In this document: positions 30,477 through 39,586 of the stretch, piece after piece
How positions within the stretch are numbered: the stretch's first letter is position 1
Layout: every line of letters begins with the position of its first letter
Source of the DNA: Chara braunii
Taxonomy: Eukaryota > Streptophyta > Charophyceae > Charales > Characeae
Direction: 5' to 3'
DNA: 39,621 bases
Assembly: GCA_003427395.1 (NCBI GenBank)
Contig: BFEA01000007.1
Span: 1,492,212-1,531,832, forward strand
Program-made: the position numbers and the translations under genes
The notes under the pieces: generated by a model
The model's database searches: none
Told to the model about the DNA's origin: nothing
What the model saw: only the letters and a program-made list of their open reading frames with translations

Positions 30477-30894
30477 GGGGAACATCTCACAGAAGTTGTT
30501 ACCCGAGTATAAAGGACCGTGGCCAGTCCTAGAAGTCAAGGGCGGAGAGGATGGACCGTCCTATACTATTGAGATTCCAGCACACCTCCACACCTACCCA
30601 GTGCTCCATGCGTCAAAGTTGTTGCCTTGCATTACAAGTCAACAGTTTCCATCATGCGGACCTATGATTCCTCCAGATATGGATGGAAGATATGACATTG
30701 AAGGGATAGTAGGCGAGGATGTCTTCAGGACAGGAGGCAGAGGTCGTCCCCAGAAGCAATACAATGTCAGATTTGCCTATCAAGAGCCAGAAGACGACCG
30801 CTGGTTCACGTGAACAGAACTTCTAGAGACAGCTCCTGATAAAGTCCGAGCTTACGAAAGAGATAAGAAGGGTAAAGGTCCTGCCTTAGACTGA
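30477..30894 (+). pseudogene. Element B: chromodomain-like pol C-terminus
   Basis: LPEYKGPWPVLEVKGGEDGP, PVLHASKLLPC and YDIEGIVGEDVFRTGGRGRP then YNVRFAYQEPEDDRWFT form the SH3-like and chromodomain-like module typical of chromoviruses (a Ty3/gypsy lineage). The TGA at 30811 looks premature: the same frame continues with TELLETAPDKVRAYERDKKG to a TGA at 30892. Such modules direct integration to chromatin with particular histone marks; specificity here is unknown. Confidence 0.75.
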
Positions 30895-30923
30895 AGTATT
30901 CTCGGAGGACCTCGAATTTAGGC

Positions 30924-30935
30924 CGGCGGGAAGAG
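30924..30935 (+). promoter_or_regulatory. Candidate element B polypurine tract
   Basis: GGCGGGAAGAG directly precedes the 3' LTR, where the plus-strand primer is expected. It is shorter and less pure than that of element A. Confidence 0.5.
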
Positions 30936-31872
30936 TTCAATCCCCAGACCTCACTTTGCCCATGTACAGTATCGAGTCGACACCCGAGTGTTTTGAACCC
31001 GTGACCTGTGTTTTGGTAGTTGTTTGTCGTCTGTCGTAGGTCTGAGTAGTTGTAGGGGTTCGATCTGTAGGTCTGTCGACTAGGAGTCACAGCTTTGTAG
31101 AAGTCGTAGCTGTAGGTATTTTGAAAGGTCAAGGTCGTAGTTGCTACAGTCCTGAAAGGTCAAGGTTGTAGCTGGTACAGTACTCGAAAGGCCGAGTCCA
31201 CAGACTTCTGGAAGGTGCGGAAGTGGCCTTTCAAAATGTCTCACGTTTAGTCAGAGGCAAGTGGGCAAGTGGTGATCCGACCTGCGTTACGTCGGCAGTG
31301 CAACTGCATCGAGTTGGCAGTGCAAACCCATGCAGTCAGCAGTACCGGTCCCAGTCAGTCAGAGTCCAGTCAAGCAAGTACCGTGTGGGACTGTGTGCAC
31401 CAAGGGCCTGGGAAAGGGGCAGACCAACGAGCTACAGAAGTATAAATCAAGAGGCAGCGCCCAGCCATTCATTGATTCGCTGCGTAAGCCATGCGGAAGC
31501 GCTGCTACAGCGTCTTGTGTGAAGGTGGTCTGCAGGTTGCCCGAAGACGAAGTGGGCTGAAGGGAGATCGTAGCCATAGTCAGTAGTGGTAGTGCGGCCA
31601 TAGCTGCTGTAGGAGGAAGTGAGATTAAGCGTGTGTGTGTGGTGGTATTCAGGGTGATCCAGAGTGAGCGTGTGTGAGCAGTGGGGTTAGACACAGTGAC
31701 GAAGGTTGGGATCTTCAGGCGCCGATGCGCCATAGCTTGTTGAAGTGAACTTGCATCTGAACTGTGTTCTTGATTTCCATATCTCTAAGCCTTGAATGGG
31801 CGCCCTGCGCCAGTGTGAATCTCCATCTGTTTGCATGTATGTGAAGTGGAAGTGAAAGCGAGTCTGATTGCA
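30936..31872 (+). mobile_element. Element B: 3' LTR
   Basis: The second copy of the 23098-24032 LTR, ending AGTCTGATTGCA at 31872. It has the same TATAAATC (31441) and two to three AGGTCGTAG repeats. About 4% divergence from the 5' LTR puts the insertion at moderate age; no date is given because the local substitution rate is unknown. The 5 bases after it (ATATT) do not match those before the 5' LTR, so no target duplication could be shown. Confidence 0.9.
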
Positions 31873-31877
31873 ATATT

Positions 31878-32010
31878 CCCTACCATTGTAGTATTCCCAT
31901 CGGTCACCTAAATGCCTAATCTAGCATTACTCACTCTGTTACAGTTTGGTAGTATATCCATCTGTCACCTAAGTGCCTAACCTTGCACGACTCGCTGTTG
32001 CAGTTTGGTC
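31878..32010 (+). repeat. Two 61-bp diverged repeats in AMT intron
   Basis: CCATCGGTCACCTAAATGCCTAA at 31897 and its relative at 31958 (CCATCTGTCACCTAAGTG) are 61 bp apart, each followed by a CAGTTTGGT word. A further relative lies left of element B at 22708-22745. Confidence 0.7.
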
Positions 32011-32140
32011 ATTAGGGATAAGGAATGTCAGTGCATCCAATGAATTAAGACATAACTTGTCCCATTTATTCCTCCCTAATGTTCTTTGCCCTGATCCATG
32101 TTGGTTGGTGATCTATCTTGATCAAAACATCCTGATGCAG

Positions 32141-32217
32141 GTGCTTACTTAGTAGGACCTCGTCTGGGAAGGTTTGATCTGGATGGGAACCCCATTCCAT
32201 TCAGATCCCACTCTATG
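32141..32217 (+). CDS. AMT: Ammonium transporter (AMT) internal exon
   Basis: The exon follows CCTGATGCAG and precedes GTGAGAATC. With one base carried from the previous exon it reads G-AYLVGPRLGRFDLDGNPIPF then RSHSM. Joined to the 19199-19374 exon this gives TGGLTSLIGAYLVGPRLGRF, the AMT segment after the first pore His that ends transmembrane helix 5 (AmtB: GLVGAYLIG). The 77-bp length restores phase exactly and ends on a codon boundary. The next AMT segment (GTFLLWFGWYGFN in plants) should start in the following exon; I could not find it before the window ends. Confidence 0.88.
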
Positions 32218-33776
32218 GTGAGAATCTTGACCATTTGTTCCATTGCAAGTTACTCGTGGAAGTTATGTCCTTGGCATAGGAAATGCTCATGTGTTTCAAC
32301 CTCCATGTATGCAATCTGAAGTAGAGGAGTGTTCCCTGTGTCGGCGTATGTGAGGCATTCTATAAATGAAAATTAGTGGTTCCATGTATGCATAGCAAGT
32401 GTGTTATCTGATCTGATCCAGCCCTGTTCGGTGATGCTACGGTACTGCAAGACTTCACAGGTATCAAACACCCTTTACACTTTACTTCACTGAGTTCACT
32501 CGTATGTGCACCAGGGCGCCCAGCTGCCTTGAGTACACAGCATTAATCGGGACGGAAAATGATGTGGTAGACTGTAAGAACTGCAAGAACTGCCTGACTA
32601 TGACTGTGCACGATCTCCTTGTGCGAGGATTTAGTTCCTCGGCAGTGTCTGAAAGTGCCGTGCCCGCCCTAAGTGAAGGCGGGCCTGCAAATATGTGCCA
32701 ATACCTGTTTATAGGGCTATGAGACCAGGCTGAGGGGCCCAAGCAGAGCCTGTTGTAAACCCCATGTGGGCATGGATCTTCAATGAGGCCTTGTTGCGAG
32801 TTGGCTCCTTGGCATGCCCTGTAGGGCCCTATCAGCAAGCATGAGCCCGCCCTAAGTGAAGGCGGGCCCCCTGAATTTCAATATGGCCTGAGTTCGTCAA
32901 ATTTGGTAAAGGTTGGTGGGCGCCAGACAGTTGCCATGCGCCAGTTGGTTACATCCTCCATACTCGTGAGAATCAGAAATAATTCCTGAGGCAGCACAAG
33001 CGAAGCAGGGAGAACCTCACCTTTACTCCTGGGTGGTTGGGCAGGCTCAACCAATTGGGTCCCAGGCCACTGTCTGAATGGGCCTGGGCGCAGACACTCT
33101 GGCCCGATTGGAAGCTACCGGAAATACACGAGGCCCAGCCAGGGAGCAGACTGGGCGAGCACTTTCCATAAAGGAAACCTCTCGCCACTGGTGGAGGCAT
33201 TCGGGCACTAGGCAGTGCATGCGGCAGTGCTGCTTGAGCGTGCGCTCACAGGCTGTGCGCTGTGCGCTAGCGCTATCTGCCAGGCAGTGCACGCAGGCGC
33301 TGGAAGAAGGCAGGGCACTGCCGAGGGCAGTGCCATAGCCAGGGCTTGGCTTGGACAGCCAGTGGAGGTGGTGGTGGTCTTCATGCATGAGGGAGAAGAC
33401 GTGGGAGGAAGACAAGGACATGGAGAGATGAGGATGATGATGTGAGGGCTCGTACCTGGTATTGGCGATGGTCTGCATCTTCAAGTACTTCGGTGGCTGC
33501 TGACGTCAACAGTTGCATTGTCAATTCGTAGGCAGGAAGTAGCTGTGTAGGGAGTAGCCTGGGCGCTGAGCGCCAAGTAGGGAGAGAGAGGGCCTGGATA
33601 CGTATGTTGGTGGGGATGAGAGTAAGCTCTCATTGACATTCGGTTTCAGTGTTTCGATTCTCCATTGGTGTAATATTGGTGCAATGCTGCTTTCTGGACA
33701 CTGTGGGACTTTCTTGCTTTCAATGTGATTGTGCTATCTGGATTCTGTCATCTCGCTCTCTCTCATTTTCCTTGCA
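32218..33776. other. Following AMT intron; probable LTR of another family
   Basis: It begins with the splice donor GTGAGA. No further exon was seen. The right part (roughly 33000-33776) looks like an LTR: a CATAAAGG TATA-like word near 33168, CCATAGC at 33333, and an end TTCCTTGCA two bases before a primer-binding-like site. I could not place its left boundary and there is no second copy in the window. Confidence 0.45.
32662..32867. repeat. Duplicated GCCCGCC..GGCGGGC hairpin
   Basis: An identical 23-nt element occurs at 32662-32684 and 32845-32867: a perfect 7-bp stem GCCCGCC/GGCGGGC around CTAAGTGAA. The sequences around the two copies differ. Confidence 0.85.
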
Positions 33777-33778
33777 CT

Positions 33779-33790
33779 TGCTATCAGAGC
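33779..33790 (+). promoter_or_regulatory. Probable primer-binding site (variant)
   Basis: TGCTATCAGAGC differs by one base from the tRNA-iMet site TGGTATCAGAGC and follows a CA end (33776) by two bases. It suggests the preceding DNA is a 5' or remnant LTR of a further family. Confidence 0.55.
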
Positions 33791-34086
33791 GAAAAATAAC
33801 GTGGTAGACCGTAATAACTTTTTGCTTTCCTTGGGTTTCTAGGCTTGTATGCACTTTATTGATGATAGCCCAACGTATTGGGAAACAGACCTTACAGCCA
33901 AAGGATTTGGGGTATGAAGAACTGCACAGGAAGAGAAGACCGCGAAAGATTGGAGAAGAGGATGCAGGGGAAGAGAGCAAAGAAGCAGAGAAGGAGAAGA
34001 GGAGAAAGGAGGAGGGGACGCAGAGAAGGTTCTAGTAGTGGAACCGGGCCTTGGGAGCGAGAACCGGCCCCTCATTCGGACCGTTG
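33791..34086 (+). other. Leader/gag-like remnant of the unknown family
   Basis: An Arg/Lys/Glu-rich short frame (33878-34090, e.g. REDRERLEKRMQGKRAKKQR) is compatible with the start of a gag coiled coil, but nothing specific can be recognised. It ends at the inverted repeat at 34087. Confidence 0.3.
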
Positions 34087-34230
34087 CTGATTCCCTTGCA
34101 GAAGCAGAGACTACCGTCTTCACCTGGTAATTATAGCTGCATCTGGACTGAAAGTTGTGCCAAATGCAGCTATACTGACCGGGTGTTCTATTCGGGTGAA
34201 GACAGTAGAGGATTTGGCAGAGGGAATCAG
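34087..34230. repeat. 144-bp foldback (imperfect inverted repeat)
   Basis: The ends CTGATTCCCT/AGGGAATCAG (34087 and 34221), middle blocks GTCTTCACC/GGTGAAGAC (34116 and 34195) and the central 11-bp perfect stem TATAGCTGCAT/ATGCAGCTATA (34132 and 34164) all pair in order, with unpaired stretches between. No target duplication is evident. Confidence 0.8.
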
Positions 34231-34295
34231 AAATGCAAAGGAAGAGCAGGAGATGCAAAGGTTGGCTACAGAGGTGTCAGTGGAGAAGATGCTGG

Positions 34296-35449
34296 TGTAA
34301 TGACCTGCCAAACACGGACTGAGACACAGCTGATTTCTGAGTTTTGCTCATGGAATGAATGCCTTGCATAGTTTCCCCACTTGTTGCTGAGTTCTCTAAG
34401 TCTGTGTGTGTGCATGCTGGCTGGTCTGCATGCCTGTCTGAGTGCTTGTTGGCTTGAGTGTTCTTGTGACCCGCTAGGGCACTTCTTCGTTCAGAGGGCC
34501 CGAAGGGCCGGTACTTACCTGTGGCCGTGACATTGAGGGTTGCAGCGGGGAAAACACTCAAGTGGCGGGGAAAGAGGCCCGCAACACTTGAAGCAGCAGA
34601 AAACACTCAAGTAGCAGGTAGGCAGGTACCACACCAGGTAGAGGTAGATGTGCAGGGTACTCGAGGCCGAGCAGAAGAAGACAAAAGTTGGCATTTTTAA
34701 AGGCCCAATAGTTGTAGGCTAGGTCTCCGCGGGTACCAGTCCAACCAGTCTGAGTCTAGGGCCTTTACGGGCAATAACAAAGTCTGCAATGGTGTTTCCC
34801 TCCGAAAGGGAGGAGGTACCGGTTGCTTGGAGGCCGCGCAGCCTAGGAAGTCACTTGCGAAGAGGCAAGCAGACCGCTAAATCTCCAGGAGGAGCAAGGT
34901 GCTTCTCCTCATTGTCGGTGTGCAAGTTTGGTGATACACCAGTTGGAGAGCTGGCTGGAGCAGCGCTAGCTTGGAGCAGTGCTTCTGGGGAAGGAGCAAG
35001 GACACGAAGGACGAAGAAGACCAGGACTAGGAAGGGGGAGCGCCAGAGGTACTTACCTGGCTATGGTGGTTTTGCCATCTTCATCACCTTGGTGGGCGCT
35101 GCAGCAGGAAGGCCCCAGTTGGGGTAGAGCTACACCAAGAAGCTTGGAGGCAGAGTCAGGCATGGCGGCCTGAGCTAGAGCAGCCATAGCTGCTTCCTGT
35201 TGTCCTTTGGACAGCAGGACGATGCCCCGGTTGTCCGCCATAGCCTCGGCCTTGGAGGAAGGAGGAAGAAGGGCGGCCATGGCTATGGTGGACCTCATGT
35301 GGTACCTGGAGTAGAAATGGTATTTGGACATTGATTCTGGTTCAGCCATTGAACATTATTATTATTATTTCTTGTTTGAATAAGAGGGGAAGAGATAAGG
35401 AGGAGGAGAGTGGTTGGCGAAGAAGAAGAGCATTATCATTAGTCTATGC
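34296..35449 (+). mobile_element. A-family LTR, interrupted by element D
   Basis: It starts TGTAATGACCTGCC like the 3' LTR of element A and follows it throughout with substitutions and indels, up to TAGTCTATGC at 35449, where the A-family sequence breaks off. The missing end (GAGTACATCATC, CTT repeat, ATCGTAACA) should lie beyond element D. No polypurine tract precedes it. It could be a solo LTR or a 5' LTR. It carries TACTTACCTG at 34512 and 35050. Confidence 0.88.
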
Positions 35450-35669
35450 TGGTAAAAGGGCCTTTACCCGATATAGGCCTCAGGCCTTGTAATAATAGAG
35501 CAGCACGGGCCTTGTAAAAGTAAAGCATTGTGAAAAGGTATCTTGCCAGGGCTCAGAAACGTGAAAACAGGTCAAAAGTCAAGTTCTCTATCAACAGGCA
35601 CATCTAAATCTAAGGCAAAGGGCATTGTCAAAAGACTTACCTGTTCACCAGGAGATGTGTATGTCATGT

Positions 35670-35785
35670 CTGTTCGAGTAAGGGTGTGTCTGTACGTGTA
35701 GGCAGTGTACCTGTTCGTGCAATGGAAAGTGCCTGTTCAAGTAGTAAATGTGTCTGTTCGTTTAGAGTTGTGCCTGTCCGAAAGT
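35670..35785 (+). promoter_or_regulatory. U3 tandem repeats, CTGTTCG every 20-22 bp
   Basis: CTGT(T/A/C)C(G/A) occurs at 35670, 35690, 35711, 35733, 35754 and 35774, about two helical turns apart and all in the same orientation, about 220-320 bp upstream of the TATA box. An enhancer role is plausible by position only. Confidence 0.6.
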
Positions 35786-35988
35786 GAAGTCAGTAGGCAC
35801 AGTCCCAGTTCTGGTCTAAGTCAAGGGGTCAGTCCAGATCCAGACTTTCAAGTCCAAATCCAGGCCGAAGTGCCTCAGCAGCAGTTGAATCTCATTGGGA
35901 CTGTACTGGGACACATGCAATGCAGGGTCTGGGACAAAGGGAGAGGCTGAATTGAGCCAATGCAGACCCAGCGAGGAGTGGCCAGCAC

Positions 35989-35997
35989 TATAAAAAG
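35989..35997 (+). promoter_or_regulatory. Element D LTR TATA box
   Basis: TATAAAAAG is a strong TATA-box match in the middle of the LTR. Confidence 0.7.
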
Positions 35998-36634
35998 AGC
36001 TGCCTGCCTCATTCCTCGCTAGATCTCCACTGGCTGCCATGCGTGGGAGTGCTGGTGCACTTGTGCGCTGAGTCAGGAGGAGCAGCGCTGGAGGAGAAGA
36101 TGCGCTGGAGGGAGGAAGAAGCCTGTACGCTGGAAGTGATGCAGCCATAGCTGCCCAGCGAGTTAGTATTAGTAGTAGAGGGTTAGTATGTAGCTATGAG
36201 TAGTATCCAGAGTAGTATCCAGAGTAGATCCTCATGAGTATTAAAGAGTGTGTATGCATCATAGGAGGAAGGGATTGAGGCTGAGAGTGTTCATTCAAGG
36301 TTTGGCTATGGAAGATACTTACCTGAGTCGGATGTGACCTGCAGAGGTGGCGCTGATGAGTAGTGACCACATTGATGACTTGGAGACTATCTGCAGGGGT
36401 AGCACTGATTCACTGGAAGTCATATTGATGAGTTGGCAAGATATTGGTGTTGCGCTGATGAGCGCTGGACTCAGGGGAATTGTATTCATATTTCTGATAT
36501 TATAAGCTGTGAAACTCGGTCCTCATCTTCTCTATCTTTGTCTATTGTGAGACTACTGTTCATTGTGTGTGGGCGTACGATGCATGGCATGTACACACTT
36601 GCGTGAGATGGTCCCCAGGACCCATGCAAATTTT

Positions 36635-36646
36635 TGGTATCGGAGC
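36635..36646 (+). promoter_or_regulatory. Element D primer-binding site
   Basis: TGGTATCGGAGC, identical to the variant of element B, six bases after the LTR end. Confidence 0.88.
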
Positions 36647-37690
36647 AGATGCTCGCTACACTCATAGCGCTGGTCTGATCAAGGCCGGCGAGAAGAAGTG
36701 GTGATGGAGGTATAGAGAAGAAGAGTTTTTGTAGTGGGGGGAAGCAGGTCGAAGAAGAAGTGACGAAGTTACTTACCTGGAGCGTGCGGAGCGTCGTGGA
36801 GCATCACGTGGTATCTTCAAAAAGAGAGAAGCACCTCCTTTCCCTGAACCTGCATGCATGTGTGTGTCCCCTACCTTCTCTCTCTCTGACCCTCTGAAGG
36901 TGACTGCTGCTGATCTGGTCAGGAGTCGAAGTCTGGATCTGGGGTGTCATAGCTGTCAGGTCTGAGCCGTCAGAGTCTGACGACCCAATTGTGATGTGTC
37001 AGGAACTGGTCACACTAGAGTAGGTGGTCCAGTGTCCTGCGAATAGGAGTAGTTCTCTCTCCTATCCCTCTTGTTAGGCAGGCTGGGTATCGTTATTAAG
37101 AACCAAGGATCGATGTGGGAAGGGCTATGAGCCACGTCATATAGCATGTACCAGGCAGCATAAGGATTATATTGAGCATCTGCAGGGCCTGTCAAGCCCG
37201 AAAGAAAGAACAGGGTATACGAAGTATCTCTGCCTGGTTGGATAAGTGAACCAATTGCATCTGACCTTCTGCGCTATACTCCATATCTGCACCCAGCAAC
37301 CAGCCAAGTTAGTACCAACAAAAAAAAAAAAAGAGAAAGCAGGACAACAGAAACACATTACCAAAAGCTCGATCCAGGAGGCCAGATAGCACATCAAAAA
37401 AAAAAAGGAGGACATATTCAAAGTTCATTGCAGGTTGAGCTATTGTTGATAATACGTAGCACCTTCTACAGTCGAAAAGGGAAAGAGGCAATATAGTTAC
37501 TCCATTACCGCAAGTCAAAACTAAGTCTGTAAGTGGGATAGTATCTTGGTGATCCGGTGGAGGGTCTCCTGTGCCGGCAGTCGTCATGGATGACTATCCC
37601 ATTCAGGGCCTGTTGGCCCTCTCTGTCTTGTGGGGCCCACTGTTCAGGTTCATATTCCCACTGGGGTTCGGACGCGTGTGTACGTCCTGC
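36647..37690 (+). other. Element D: 1 kb untranslated leader
   Basis: No protein match. It contains TACTTACCTG at 36770 and two A-runs (37319-37332 and about 37396-37406). The frame upstream of the gag start (37571-37690) is open but unlike the gag N-terminus of element B, so I treat it as leader. Confidence 0.6.
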
Positions 37691-39586
37691 ATGATGATGC
37701 GATCAGGAGCAGTGAAGCCAGGGCCCACACCTGCTGAGCAGGCAGAGATTGACCGCCGGCAGGCAGAAAAGAAGAAAGAAAGAGAAGAAAGAAAGAAGAA
37801 GAAAGAAGAAGAGTTAAAGAAAAAAACCCAGTTAGAAGAAGAGGAAATGAAGAGGAAGTTAAAGGAAAAGTGGGAACAAGAAATAAAGGATGAGTTGCAG
37901 ACTATTGAGGAAGAAAAAGCCTTAGAGGAAGGGGGAGAAAGACTTATCAGGCGGCGTGCAGAAAGTGGCGAGACAAGTGAGATCCGGGGGGACGTCTCTG
38001 TCAAGCCATTGGACTGGTATAACCAGTATTCTTATTCGAGTGACAAGTTAGAAGAATCAGAAGAAGAACGAGACACATTCATAGCAAGGCTAGCACTAGT
38101 AACAGATCAAAGGGAGAGAGAACTGATGCTGGAAGAAAAACGCACTGAACTACATAGCAAGATGCTACCGACAAAGCGCAAAGAGCTTGATGATAGAAAG
38201 AAGTTGCAAGCAGAGGGGGCGAGGTTACACATCGAGCTACAGGCACAAAAGGAAAAGCAAGCGGCTACTGAAGAAAAACTCGCCCTCCTAACTGAAACAG
38301 TTCTCCATACGAAACAGGAAGTTGCTACAATCAATAGGACCTTGNAGAAAGTTNAAACGAATNAACTGGAATTTGAAAATGTATGGAACACCTTTTTGCA
38401 GAAGTCCGCCAAGGACGTAGATCTGCACATTCAGTCCTATATCAACAAACTGGATGATCATCTCACCCGGCGGCGGAGGAGGTGGTGACGAGGATGGGGA
38501 TGGAGGCGACGGAGATAAGAAAGGAAAGGGAAGACAGCGAGAAGAAGGAGCTGGGACCAGCAACAAAATTAAAGTTAAAATTTCATGGACATACACCGGC
38601 AAAAAGAAAGAAAGCGTGTTGCATTGGATGGCGGCTGTAGAGTCCTATGTCTACGGACAACGGATTCCTTATTGGGATAGGATGTTGATGGCCACTTTGT
38701 GTATGGCCGATGACACAATGAGTTTGCACTCTCGTTACAAAAAGAAGCAGGGTGTAGTTCAATGGTAGAGTTTTTCCAGCAAACCCGTATTGAAGACTTT
38801 CTCAAAGCCGTCAGGGAGAGGTTCGAAGATAAGAATCTCGCCCGAAGAACAAAAATGTTAATCTTGAACCTTCCTGACAGGAAGTGGAAAAGCACGTCGG
38901 CACTAAAAGCTACCATGGATGAGTTGTTACAGTGCACCGAGCATGGGTAAACCCCGACTCAGATTTTGAGCAGTTTTGCTCGCGCCTTACCTGATCCGTC
39001 CGAACTCAGTTATATCCCTGCATTAAAGAGGAGGGGATGACCTATGAAAAATTTAGTAAGATTGCATTAGATCATGCAGGATTTCTGGCTGAAGCCAACT
39101 ATTGCCACTATTGGAAAGATCTGCAAGCGGGCAAAAAATGGCAAAACCGCACCATCTCAGGATCAATACCTGGGAAAGACAACCTCCTTCTGACCTTTGA
39201 AGAAGGAGGTGTCGAATCACTTTCTTGGGACCAAATAGATTACGGTCTCGATGAACCCAACAGACCGGTAGCTCAGGAGGGGAGTTACGCGACTGTTGCA
39301 GCCTGCGGGGGAGGGTGTCAAGGAAGAGGGCGTGGCCGAGGAATACGGTGGCCGTGGTTCTTACTCCACCTGGGGTAGAGGAAGAGGCTCATGGTACAAC
39401 AAGTGGGATAAGCCATACCCACCTCATCCAGGCTTGCCGGAAGGAGAACCTTGGAAAGAATTGGGAATCACAGAGAAAGTTTGGGCCGAAAGAAAGAAGG
39501 CAGATCAATGCCTCAAATGTGGGGACCCCGACCACATTGTCCTCTATTGCCCTGATTATAGGGGGGCAAAAGGGAACAGCCAGTAG
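37691..39586 (+). pseudogene. Element D: gag
   Basis: I start it at ATG 37691 (MMMRSGAVKPGPTPAEQAEI), by analogy with M..TRSG in element B. It runs through a long Lys/Glu coiled coil, a second coil (LQAQKEKQAATEEKLALLTE) with three ambiguous bases, and a Gly/Asp-rich linker. The gag capsid region follows (FLKAVRERFEDKNLARRTKM, ALKATMDELLQCTEHG, then MTYEKFSKIALDHAGF and DLQAGKKWQNRTISG), then a Gly/Arg segment and an intact CCHC knuckle (CLKCGDPDHIVLYC, near 39509-39550). Frame changes near 38465, 38760, 39035 and 39300 and a TAA at 38948 disable it. Pol should follow beyond the window. Confidence 0.85.

Larger units (their letters stand above)
19375..32140 (+). other. 12.8 kb AMT intron containing element B
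   Basis: It begins GTAAGTGGG and ends CCTGATGCAG, and the two exons join in phase across it. It contains tandem repeats, non-coding DNA and a full retrotransposon in the same orientation as the gene. I looked for further AMT exons inside it and saw none. Confidence 0.8.
35450..36628 (+). mobile_element. Element D: 5' LTR (1179 bp)
   Basis: The left end TGGTAAAAGGGCC is set by the break in the A-family LTR. The right end CCCATGCA at 36628 is six bases before a primer-binding site. The TG...CA ends agree. It contains six CTGTTCG-type repeats (35670-35780), a TATA box at 35989, CCATAGC at 36145 and TACTTACCTG at 36316. The element inserted into an older A-family LTR in the same orientation. Confidence 0.85.

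Noticed and set aside
25188-30894. Excess of frameshifts in element B relative to its 4% LTR divergence as evidence of abnormal mutation
   Set aside because: Roughly 15 disruptions in 5.7 kb is not clearly more than expected for indels and nonsense changes at that divergence.
23092-31877. Target-site duplication around element B
   Set aside because: The bases after the 3' LTR (ATATT) do not recur before the 5' LTR, whose left edge is uncertain.
19199-32217. AMT sequence as a processed (retrocopied) pseudogene
   Set aside because: The coding pieces are bounded by proper GT/AG splice sites and separated by an intron, which a processed copy would lack.
33047-33484. 145-residue minus-strand frame
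   Set aside because: His/Ser-rich, lies in probable LTR DNA and is antisense to the LTR; no family resemblance.
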